A model generated the notes under the pieces. It worked only from the letters and a program-made list of their open reading frames with translations, did no database searches and was not told where the DNA came from. The translations under genes were made by a program, and so were the position numbers. This document shows positions 29,817 to 37,239 of a stretch of DNA of 64,000 bases, one piece after another. The stretch lies in assembly GCF_018326285.1 (NCBI RefSeq), contig NZ_AP023362.1, positions 1 to 64,000 on the forward strand, given 5' to 3'. Position 1 is the first letter of the stretch. Every line of letters starts with the position of its first letter. The DNA comes from Mycolicibacterium sp. TY81. GTDB taxonomy: Bacteria; Actinomycetota; Actinomycetes; Mycobacteriales; Mycobacteriaceae.

Positions 29817-31039
29817 CGGCTTCTACATGCTGATGCCCTACCTCGCTGGATACCTGGCGGGGCCATTGGGTTTGGCGGCGTGGACGGTGGGTCTGGTCCT
29901 GGGGGTCCGGAACTTCTCCCAGCAGGGCATGTTCCTGGTGGGTGGCACCCTGGCCGACCGGTTCGGATACAAGCCGCTGATCGTTGCCGGCTGTTTTCTG
30001 CGCACAGCCGGATTCCTGATGCTGGCCTTCGTAGACTCGCTACCTGCGGTGTTGATTGCCTCAGCTGCAACAGGTTTCGCGGGTGCCCTGTTCAACCCCG
30101 CGGTGCGCGCCTACCTGGCGGCGGATTCGGGGAATCGCAGGGTGGAAGCCTTCGCCGTCTTCAACGTCTTCTACCAGGCAGGTATCCTGTTCGGACCGAT
30201 CGTGGGTCTGGCATTGACGGCTTGGGACTTCCGGATCACCTGCGCCGTCGCCGCCGCGGTGTTCGCCGTCCTGACAGTGATCCAACTGACGGCGCTGCCG
30301 CCGAGCCGAGCCGAACAGAACCCGGACAAGCAGCCAGTGCTGGCCGACTGGCGGTCGGTGATGTCCAACAAGGCCTTCCTGCTGTTTTCGGGCGCAATGA
30401 TCGGCTCGTACGTGCTGACCTTCCAGGTGTACCTCGCGCTGCCTTTCCAGGCGTCGCTGCTGACCGCCGACAAGAAATCCGAAACTGCGTTGGTGACAGG
30501 CATCTTTGTGGTGTCCGGGCTGGTGGCGATCGCCGGACAGGTGCGACTTACCGACTGGCTATCGGCACGGTTCGGACCAAGTCGCAGTTTGGTGATCGGG
30601 ATGCTGGTTATCGCGGTTGCCTTCGTACCGCTGGCGCTGCTGCCATCGGCCCGGCGCGGCCGGATCGATTCCCGCGACCGTTGCCCTGTTGCTGGCTGCG
30701 GCTCTGCTGGCTGTCGGCACCATCGCGACCTTCCCGTTTGAGATGGACACAGTGGTCAGGCTGGCGGGTAACCGTTTGGTAGCCACGCACTACGGGTTGT
30801 ACAACACGATCGTCGGGGTCGGGATCCTCGCCGGAAACCTGTTGACCGGCTCGGTATTTGGTTACACCCGGCAGCACGGCCAACCTTCCCTGCTGTGGAT
30901 GTCGCTGACCGCGGTAGGGCTCGTATGTACCGCAGCACTCTACGCATTACACCAAACCGGGCTCCTCGGCCAGGACGAACAGGTCGCATCGGCCACAGAC
31001 AACGAGTCGTCGACTGATCGCCTTCCGTCACGGCGGTGA
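29817..31039 (+). pseudogene. MFS transporter remnant (5'-truncated and frameshifted)
   Basis: The frame enters from the IS256 edge (SGFYMLMPYLAGYLAG). The MFS loop 2-3 motif is GGTLADRFGYKPL, and multiple hydrophobic helices follow. The frame breaks near 30645-30660, after PLALLPSA, and the last helices (TVALLLAAALLAVGTI, NTIVGVGILAGNLLTG) continue in another frame to 31039. The break is not in a long single-base run, so it may be genuine. The first transmembrane helix or two are missing. It would have been an efflux-type H+ antiporter of the inner membrane; substrate unknown. Confidence 0.8.
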
Positions 31040-31457
31040 CTGCCACCAATACACACGAACCGACCGAGCAGCCCGCATTAGAACAGGATCACTACTGGCC
31101 AGTAGCGCGCTCAAGTCGGCGGTGGCCACTTCGCCGCCGAAGACGATACCGATCGCTGTCGTGCTTGGCGTGCGACCACTTGAGCGGCACCGGGCCACGG
31201 TACAAGAGTGTTGTGGTACCCCCAAATCGGCCGACTTCAAGCACGGAGGGCCCGCAACGCAGTTGCGGGCCTCGGGCGGCAGATGCCAACTGGAGGAAAA
31301 ACGCGCTCGAACAGCTCACCAGCGGGCAGAAGGCCGTATGTTGAGCGTCGGCGGCGCATTCGGGGCGGCGTCGACAGACTACGGTGTTGGTTTGTCGACG
31401 CCGCCCGTCGTCTGCGGGAGCTTTTGTGCAGGACATCGAGCCCAGAAAGTGGGGACT
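31040..31457 (+). promoter_or_regulatory. Upstream region and long leader of the mspA-type porin gene
   Basis: This 418-base non-coding region holds two strong inverted repeats. One, near 31249-31271, has 10-bp arms (GGCCCGCAAC / GTTGCGGGCC) and a 3-base loop and could end transcription from upstream. The second (31364-31405) lies about 50 bases before the porin start. The open frame running through the region has no coding character. Confidence 0.55.
31364..31405 (+). promoter_or_regulatory. 13-bp perfect hairpin in the porin leader
   Basis: The arms GGCGGCGTCGACA (31364-31376) and TGTCGACGCCGCC (31393-31405) are separated by 16 bases. It is 52 bases before the porin ATG and so probably in the transcribed leader. 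It could affect mRNA stability or be a protein-binding palindrome. Confidence 0.55.
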
Positions 31458-32105
31458 ATGAAGGCATTCAACCGGGTGCTGGTAGCGGCGGCGGCCGTGT
31501 CGTCGTTGTTCCTGGGGGCGGGAACATCTCATGCGGGTCTGGACAATGAGCTGAGCCTGGTCGATGGTCAGGATCGGACGTTGACGGTGCAGCAGTGGGA
31601 CACGTTCCTCAACGGGGTGTTCCCTCTGGATCGCAACCGGTTGACGCGTGAGTGGTTCCATTCGGGCCGGGCCAAGTACAACTGCGCTGGTACGGGTTGT
31701 GATGAGTTCGCGGGCACGTTGGAGTTGGGTTATCAGATTGGTTTCCCATGGTCGCTGGGTGTGGGGATCAATTTCAGTTACACCACACCGAACATCCTGC
31801 TCAATAATGTGACGCCGGCGACGTTCTTCCCGGGCACCATCGGCCGCGGTTTCGGTGGCATCATCACGCCGAACCTATTCCCGGGTGTGTCGATTTCTGC
31901 TGACCTGGGCAATGGTCCGGGTATCCAGGAAGTCGCGACGTTCTCGGTGGACGTGTCCGGCCCGGCCGGTGCTGTTGCCGTCTCGAATGCCCATGGCACG
32001 GTTACTGGCGCCGCCGGCGGTGTTCTTCTGCGTCCCTTCGCCCGGCTGATCGCCAAGACCGGTGATAGCGTCACCACCTACGGCGAACCCTGGAACATGA
32101 ACTGA
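31458..32105 (+). CDS. mspA: MspA-family outer-membrane porin with neutral constriction
   Basis: This 215-residue protein forms the octameric pore of the mycobacterial outer membrane for small hydrophilic solutes. Residues 1-26 are a Sec signal peptide (MKAFNRVLVAAAAV... ending SHA), and the mature part starts GLDNELSLVDGQDR as in MspA. The ATG at 31458 is chosen because it gives the signal peptide. Differences from M. smegmatis MspA, using mature numbering: Asp90/Asp91 are Asn-Asn and Asp93 is Thr (NILLNNVTP), with a longer loop before ITPNLFPG; Glu59 is Ala; Cys50 and Cys55 are new (YNCAGTGCDEF). The C-terminus TTYGEPWNMN is identical. The locus, beside mscL, suggests the mspC-type paralogue; orthology is not certain. 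Confidence 0.92.
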   Translation: MKAFNRVLVAAAAVSSLFLGAGTSHAGLDNELSLVDGQDRTLTVQQWDTFLNGVFPLDRNRLTREWFHSGRAKYNCAGTGCDEFAGTLELGYQIGFPWSLGVGINFSYTTPNILLNNVTPATFFPGTIGRGFGGIITPNLFPGVSISADLGNGPGIQEVATFSVDVSGPAGAVAVSNAHGTVTGAAGGVLLRPFARLIAKTGDSVTTYGEPWNMN

Positions 32106-32127
32106 CCCAAGCGGTTTCGAGCCGACT

Positions 32128-32143
32128 TACGACAAAGCCCCCG
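32128..32143 (+). terminator. Left arm of a bidirectional terminator split by IS insertion
   Basis: TACGACAAAGCCCCCG here is the exact reverse complement of CGGGGGCTTTGTCGTA at 33902-33917. Together they make a 16-bp stem between the convergent porin and mscL genes. The loop now holds about 1.75 kb of IS sequence, so neither gene has a working terminator at this place. Confidence 0.7.
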
Positions 32144-32209
32144 CCGAAGTGAAGTGCTCCCCGGAAGTTGGACTGAGAAATTCAGTTCCTTCTTCTGGGG
32201 AGTACTTTT

Positions 32210-32361
32210 TTGCATCCACGTAGTTCGTTGACTGAGGCGCAGCGTAGTGCGGCGGTAGCGTTGTTCGATCAGGGTTGGGGTGATAGGGCCACGGCGACGC
32301 ATATGGGTGTGAGCCGGTGGGCGGTGCGCAGCTTGTACCGCCGGTGGCGTCTGCACGGGCA
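32210..32361 (+). pseudogene. IS OrfA fragment (HTH)
   Basis: About 50 residues are left: SSLTEAQRSAAVALFDQG, then THMGVSRWAVRSLYRRW, a helix-turn-helix as in OrfA of IS3-type elements. A TTG start at 32210 is possible. It is cut by IS256 copy D. Confidence 0.65.
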
Positions 32362-33843
32362 GAGCAATGATCAATACCTGTGGATGAGGCCCGGCGAGGC
32401 GGCCTGAAAGTGGGCGCACCTTCCCGAGGATGATCATCACGGAATCAGGTATTCGATCAAGACCGGCGTTGGCGCGCTGGTTGGGAAGGTACGCCCATGC
32501 TCACCGTAGTTCACGATGCCGAGGAGGCCAACGGCAGCGAGGCCGGCCGGTCGTTGTTGGACGAGATCGTCCGCGACGGAGCCCGGCAGATGTTGGCCGC
32601 TGCCCTGCAGGCCGAGGTCGCCGCGTACGTCGCCGCATTCGCTGATCAGCTCGACGAGAACGGTCACCGACTGGTGGTCCGCAACGGCTATCACCAGCCG
32701 CGTGAGGTGCTGACCGCGGCCGGTGCCGTGCAGGTGAAAGCGCCGCGGGTCAACGACCGCCGTGTCGACCCCGATTCTGGTGAGCGGCAGCGGTTCTCCT
32801 CGGCGATCCTGCCGGCCTGGGCACGCAAGTCCCCGCAGATGAGTGAGGTGCTGCCGCTGCTGTATCTGCACGGCCTATCAACCAGCGACTTCGGGCCCGC
32901 ACTCGAGCAGTTCCTCGGCTCGGGTGCCGGGTTGTCGGCCACCACGATCACCCGTCTGACCGCGCAGTGGCAAGACGAAGCCCGTACGTTCGCTGCCCGG
33001 GACCTGTCCGGCAGCGACTACGTCTACCTGTGGGTCGACGGCATTCACCTCAAGGTCCGCCTGGACCAGGAGAAGCTGTGCCTGCTGGTGATGCTCGGCG
33101 TGCCCGCTGACGGCCGCAAAGAGCTCGTGGCGATCACCGACGGCTATCGGGAGTCATGCGAGTCGTGGGCGGATCTGCTGCGCGACTGCAAACGCCGCGG
33201 CATGACCGCCCCAGTGCTGGCCGTCGGCGATGGCGCGCTCGGGTTCTGGAAGGCGGTGCGGGAGGTATTCCCGAAGACCCGAGAGCAGCGCTGCTGGTTC
33301 CACAAGCAGGCCAACGTCCTTTCCGCACTGCCGAAGTCAGCGCATCCGGCCGCGCTGGCGGCCATCAAGGACATCTACAACGCCGAAGACATCGACAAAG
33401 CTCAGGTCGCGGTCAAGGCCTTCGCGGTTGCCTTCGGCGCGAAGTACCCGAAAGTGGTCGCCAAGATCGTCGACGACCTCGATGTCCTGCTGGAGTTCTA
33501 CCACTACCCCGCCGAGCACTGGATCCATCTGCGTACCACGAATCCGATCGAATCCACCTTCGCCACAGTGCGTTTGAGAACGAAGGTCACCAAGGGTCCG
33601 GGATCGCGGGCCGCTGGATTGGCCATGGCCTACAAGCTGATCGACGCAGCCCAAGCCCGCTGGCGGGCCGTCAACGCCCCACATCTGGTCGCCCTCGTCC
33701 GCGCCGGAGCGGTCTTCCACAAAGGCAAACTGCTCGAACGGCCCACCGACATCACCCCACCGACACCACCGTCAGACGGCGATCAACACACCGAAACGGA
33801 GGTCGCCTGAAACACCCCGATCCACAGGTATTGACAATTGCTC
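32362..33843 (+). mobile_element. IS256-family element, subtype beta, copy D (1,482 bp)
   Basis: It has the same ends as copy B. The flanks CACGGGCA and GGCCCTCG do not match, so there is no target duplication. It lies inside the IS remnant at 32151-33889 and probably caused the deletion of most of it. Confidence 0.92.
32497..33810 (+). CDS. IS256-family transposase (subtype beta, copy D)
   Basis: This intact 437-residue transposase has the acids in WVDGIHLKV, VGDGALGFW and NPIESTFATVR. It differs from copy B at a few residues (GSEAG versus GGEAG, GVPADGR versus GVRADGR, PKTREQ versus PSTKEQ, SALPKSAH versus AGLPKSAH). The clustered PKTREQ and SALPKS changes suggest gene conversion with another family member. 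Confidence 0.95.
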   Translation: MLTVVHDAEEANGSEAGRSLLDEIVRDGARQMLAAALQAEVAAYVAAFADQLDENGHRLVVRNGYHQPREVLTAAGAVQVKAPRVNDRRVDPDSGERQRFSSAILPAWARKSPQMSEVLPLLYLHGLSTSDFGPALEQFLGSGAGLSATTITRLTAQWQDEARTFAARDLSGSDYVYLWVDGIHLKVRLDQEKLCLLVMLGVPADGRKELVAITDGYRESCESWADLLRDCKRRGMTAPVLAVGDGALGFWKAVREVFPKTREQRCWFHKQANVLSALPKSAHPAALAAIKDIYNAEDIDKAQVAVKAFAVAFGAKYPKVVAKIVDDLDVLLEFYHYPAEHWIHLRTTNPIESTFATVRLRTKVTKGPGSRAAGLAMAYKLIDAAQARWRAVNAPHLVALVRAGAVFHKGKLLERPTDITPPTPPSDGDQHTETEVA

Positions 33844-33901
33844 GGCCCTCGCGGCTTAAGCTCCCTACGTCAGGGTCCAACTTTCGGGGACCACTTCAGG
33901 C

Positions 33902-33917
33902 CGGGGGCTTTGTCGTA
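33902..33917 (-). terminator. Right arm of the split mspA/mscL terminator
   Basis: CGGGGGCTTTGTCGTA pairs with 32128-32143. It lies 4 bases after the mscL stop (33922 on the minus strand). Confidence 0.7.
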
Positions 33918-33921
33918 TCCG

Positions 33922-34247
33922 CTACTTGTTGCCGAGCAGGTCGCGGATTTCCTTCAGAAGTTCGACTTCCTCCTTGATGGCGTCTTCCTTGGCCGCGCGG
34001 AACTTGCTGTACGGCAGCACAACCACGAAGTAGATGACGGCGGCCACCAGGACGAAGTTGATCGTCGCGCTCAAGACCGCGTTCAGGTCCATGTAGTTGT
34101 CGCCGAGCAGGTGGATCCGCAGGACCCCGTACGAGTGGTCGCCGCCGGCACCGATGCTGGAGATCAACGGCTGGATCACCTGGTCGGTGAACGCCTTCAC
34201 CAGCGTGGTGAACGCGGCGCCGATCACGACGGCGACCGCCAGATCGA
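33922..34247 (-). pseudogene. mscL: mscL, 3' part (large-conductance mechanosensitive channel, IS-disrupted)
   Basis: This is residues 18-122 of MscL: TM1 (AVAVVIGAAFTTLVKAF), the periplasmic loop (SYGVLRIHLLGDNYMDLNAV), TM2 (INFVLVAAVIYFVVVLPY) and the C-terminal helix EEVELLKEIRDLL. It continues the 17-codon 5' part at 35733-35784. Removing the IS256 copy and one copy of the 9-bp duplication restores a normal 122-residue protein (NIVDL-AVAVV). Any ATG upstream of this part belongs to the IS, and the amphipathic N-terminal helix that gates the channel is lost, so the cell probably lacks functional MscL. Confidence 0.95.
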
Positions 34248-35732
34248 GAGCAATGATCAGAACCTGTGGATGAGCCTCGGCGAGGCGGCGTAGGAAAGGG
34301 CGCACCTTCCCGAGGATGATCTGAATGTCGAAGGTCTGATCAAGAGCCGGCGTTGGCGCGCTGGTTCGGGAAGGTACGCCCATGCTCACGGTAGTTCACG
34401 ATGCGGATTCATCCAACGAGGATGCTGGCTCGTCGCGGTCGTTGCTCGATGAGATTGTCCGCGACGGTGCCCGCCAGATGCTGGCCGCAGCGTTGCGGGC
34501 TGAGGTCGCCGCCTACATCGAGGCTCATGCCGGTGAGCTTGATGAGAACGGGCACCGGCTGGTGGTGCGCAATGGCTATCACCGCGAGCGCGAGGTGCTC
34601 ACCGCGGCGGGCGCGGTGAGTGTGACCGCGCCGCGGGTCAATGACAAACGTGTTGACCCGGACACTGGTGAGCGGCAACGGTTTTCCTCGGCGATCCTGC
34701 CGGCGTGGGTGCGCAAGTCGCCGCAGATGACCGAGGTGTTGCCGTTGCTGTATCTGCATGGCTTGTCGACCAGTGATTTCGGTCCGGCGTTGGAGCAGTT
34801 CCTGGGCTCGGGTGCCGGCTTGTCGGCCACGACGATCACCCGACTCACCACGCAGTGGCAGGACGAGGCCAAGGCCTTCGAGGCCCGTGATCTGTCGGGC
34901 ACCGACTACGTCTACCTGTGGGTCGACGGCATCCATCTCAAGGTGCGCCTGGAGCAGGAGAAGCTCTGTTTGCTGGTGATGATCGGTGTGCGCGCTGACG
35001 GCCGCAAGGAGCTGGTCGCGCTCACCGACGGGTACCGGGAGTCGGCCGAGTCGTGGGCTGATCTGTTGCGGTCGTGCCGACGTCGCGGGATGACCGCACC
35101 GGTGCTGGCCGTCGGCGATGGGGCCCTGGGGGTTCTGGAAGGCCGTGCGTGAGGTGTTCCCGGCCACCGGCGAGCAGCGGTGCTGGTTTCACAAGCAGGC
35201 CAATGTTCTTGCCTGCCTGCCAAAGTCGGCTCATCCGGGGGGCGATCGCGGCGATGCGGGAGATCTACAACGCCGAGGATATCGACCACGCGCAGGTGGC
35301 GATCAAGGCGTTCGAGGTGGACTACGGCGCCAAGTACCCCCAAGGCGGTCGCCAAGATCGTCGATGACGCCGATGTGCTGCTGGAGTTCTATAAGTACCC
35401 GGCCGAGCACTGGGTCCATCTGCGCACTACCAACCCGATCGAATCAACGTTTGCCACGGTACGTTTGAGGACCAAGGTGACCAAGGGGGCCGGGTTCACG
35501 CGTCGCCGGAATGGCCATGGCTTACAAGCTGATCGACGCCGCGCAAGCCCGCTGGCGAGCCGTCAACGCACCGCACCTGGTCGCTCTGGTCCGGGCCGGC
35601 GCGATCTTCCACAAAGGCAAACTGCTCGAGCGACCCACCGACATCACCCCGTCGGCGGACTCGGCACCGACCGAATCAACTGGAACGGAGGTCGCCTGAA
35701 ACAAGCCGATCCACAGGTATTGACAATTCCTC
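34248..35732 (+). mobile_element. IS256-family element, subtype alpha, copy E (1,485 bp), in mscL
   Basis: It has the same ends as copies A and C. The flanking duplication is CCAGATCGA (34239-34247 and 35733-35741). It is exactly four bases longer than the other alpha copies because of four one-base expansions in G/C runs. Confidence 0.95.
34382..35699 (+). pseudogene. IS256-family transposase (subtype alpha, copy E), four +1 changes
   Basis: It matches copies A and C in translation up to VGDGALG, then is broken by an extra G at about 35128-35132, an extra G at about 35237-35242, an extra C at about 35337-35341 and an extra G at about 35485-35489. All four are in runs of four or more G or C. 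After the last change the frame again matches the C-terminus (PTDITPSADSAPTESTGTEVA). Four independent disablings of an otherwise identical copy are unlikely; consensus error is the simpler explanation. Confidence 0.9.
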
Positions 35733-35784
35733 CCAGATCGACGATGTTCCCCTGTGCGAGAAACTCTTTGAAGCCCTTAAGCAT
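35733..35784 (-). pseudogene. mscL: mscL, 5' part (17 codons)
   Basis: ATG 35784 opens MLKGFKEFLAQGNIVDL, the conserved N-terminal amphipathic helix of MscL. IS256 copy E follows directly after this. Confidence 0.95.
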
Positions 35785-35925
35785 GACTGCCCTCCCTGTG
35801 ATACGGCCTGTACCCACGAACGGTAAGACCGACCTGAGCATCGTGCAGGAGTCGGCGGCCGGACGATCGCAACAGATGCGTACTGGTGACGAAATCGAAA
35901 TCAGCCGTGCGGCAAATTTCGCGGA

Positions 35926-36591
35926 TCAGTGCAGAGTGACGGTGATGGCCCGGTGCAGCGCCGCGCCCGCGACGACATTGGCGCTGTGCCGCGGCAGGGC
36001 GACGAGTACGACGCGTTCGTCGGCGCTCGTCGGTGACTTGCGCCGTTCGGACACCAGCACCACCCGCGCGTCGGTGGCGATCACCTCGGCCGGCGATTGA
36101 TCGGCTGTCGTGCCGGCGTTCTCCGGTCCGGCCAGGACGTCGACCACGTCGCCTGCGCGCAGCAGGTCCGGGAGCGCGGCGTCCGCCAGATGCAGTGGTA
36201 CCATGCGCGCGTCGGGCCCGGCGGCGGCGACGGTGAGCCGGGAACCGAGTATCCGCACGTCGGTGATGACCTCGCCGCGTCGCGCTGGGGCGGCCAGCGT
36301 CGAGCCGACGACGGCGCTGGATTCGCGCAGTGCGCCGTCGGGAATGCCTGGCGCGGAACGGGATTCGACGACGACGTCGTCTGCCGTCAAGGCTGAGCCG
36401 GGGGACAGGTCATGCGCGGCGACGACGACGGCGACCTGTCCGTCCGCGGGGTCCGGCCGAAATTCGATGACGGCCGCGAGGACCACCAACATCCCTGCGG
36501 CGGCGCGGCGCGCGGCCGTGGTCCTGGTCCAGTCGGGCCGCAGCTTGTGTGTCAGTCGGCCGATCAACGGCGCATCGAGCGAATCCCCCAT
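35926..36591 (-). CDS. SAF-domain membrane-anchored protein (Rv0990c position)
   Basis: This 221-residue protein has one N-terminal transmembrane segment at about residues 29-45 (AAAGMLVVLAAVIEF) followed by an extracytoplasmic SAF domain (VVVAAHDLSPGSALTADDVV, RRGEVITDVRILG), as in the CpaB/RcpC pilus-assembly family. It lacks the rest of a pilus locus nearby, so the function is unknown. It lies 63 bases after ruc on the same strand and may be co-transcribed with it. The ATG at 36591 (MGDSLDAPLIGRL) is chosen over an earlier in-frame start. Confidence 0.8.
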   Translation of the reverse strand: MGDSLDAPLIGRLTHKLRPDWTRTTAARRAAAGMLVVLAAVIEFRPDPADGQVAVVVAAHDLSPGSALTADDVVVESRSAPGIPDGALRESSAVVGSTLAAPARRGEVITDVRILGSRLTVAAAGPDARMVPLHLADAALPDLLRAGDVVDVLAGPENAGTTADQSPAEVIATDARVVLVSERRKSPTSADERVVLVALPRHSANVVAGAALHRAITVTLH

Positions 36592-36654
36592 GCCGTAACG
36601 GTAGGGATTCTGTGCGGGAAACACAGGCCGGAACGCTTCCGGCCTGTGGATAAC

Positions 36655-36972
36655 TCAGTTGGACGCGGCGGCGGCCGGCGCGGCCGACTTCGTGCTGCTG
36701 CTCGACGAGGACGACGAGGACGACGAAGACGAGTCCGACGAGCTGGAGCTCGACTCGCTCTTTGCGGGAGCGGCCGCGGTGCTGGAGCTCTTCGAATCGC
36801 GGTTGTCGGTGCGGTAGAAGCCGCTGCCCTTGAAGACCACGCCGACGGAGCCGAACAGCTTGCGCAGCCGGCCGTGGCACTTCGGGCATTCGGTCAGCGC
36901 GTCATCGCTGAATGCCTGCACCGCGTCGAACCGGTTGTCGCACTCGGTACACGCGTAGGAATAGGTCGGCAC
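36655..36972 (-). CDS. ruc: FmdB-type zinc-ribbon protein, homologue of the redox-regulated chaperone Ruc
   Basis: This 105-residue protein matches Rv0991c of M. tuberculosis in position and design. Residues 1-42 form a zinc ribbon with CTEC and CPKC; VVFKGSGFYRTDNR follows, then a low-complexity Ser-rich disordered tail. In M. tuberculosis this protein is reported as a chaperone activated by oxidation that cooperates with the Hsp70 system. The GTG start at 36972 is chosen because GGAGG precedes it at good spacing and homologues begin PTYSYACTEC. Ser runs make up most of residues 70-95. Confidence 0.85.
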   Translation of the reverse strand: MPTYSYACTECDNRFDAVQAFSDDALTECPKCHGRLRKLFGSVGVVFKGSGFYRTDNRDSKSSSTAAAPAKSESSSSSSDSSSSSSSSSSSSSTKSAAPAAAASN

Positions 36973-37128
36973 GTAAACCTCCGAGGTCGTCAAACTTGTT
37001 AGCACTCTACCGGCTCAAGTGCCAAAACAGCTATTCGGTGCCGGGCATTCCCAGGCCGACAGGCCCGGTGGCCAGGTGGCAGGGGCAATCACGTCCGGGA
37101 TGGCGGCGGGACACATAGCATTGTGCGC

Positions 37129-37224
37129 ATGACTCGCATCATGACCAAGGGCGGCTGTGACAACCCGGACTGCACCTGTGAAAACTGCAACTGCGGATCG
37201 GGATGTACCTGCGGCAAGGACTGA
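37129..37224 (+). CDS. 31-residue Cys-rich metallothionein-like peptide
   Basis: The small frame ATG 37129 to TGA 37222 encodes 31 residues with seven Cys arranged as C-x6-C-x-C-x2-C-x-C-x3-C-x-C (GGCDNPDC, TCENCNC, GCTCG) and no aromatic residue. This is the pattern of a small metal-binding metallothionein. It is on the opposite strand to both neighbours (ruc and the 5-FCL gene), so it has its own promoter in the 156-base gap upstream. It does not resemble the M. tuberculosis copper metallothionein MymT in sequence. An internal ATG five codons in is an alternative start. Expression is unproven. Confidence 0.7.
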   Translation: MTRIMTKGGCDNPDCTCENCNCGSGCTCGKD

Positions 37225-37239
37225 TCGTCTCCCTCAGCT

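Larger units (their letters stand above)
32151..33889 (+). mobile_element. Remnant of a further IS, internally replaced by IS256 copy D
   Basis: The left end TGAAGTGCTCCCCGGAAGTT and the inverted right end TGAAGTGGTCCCCGAAAGTT are matching terminal repeats. Between them only the first part of orfA survives before IS256 copy D. Most of the element is gone. It was inserted in the loop of the mspA/mscL terminator. Confidence 0.7.

Noticed and set aside
31122..31457. N-terminal extension of the porin frame
   Set aside because: The open frame continues upstream, but the signal peptide and the MspA homology start at 31458, so the extension is leader DNA.
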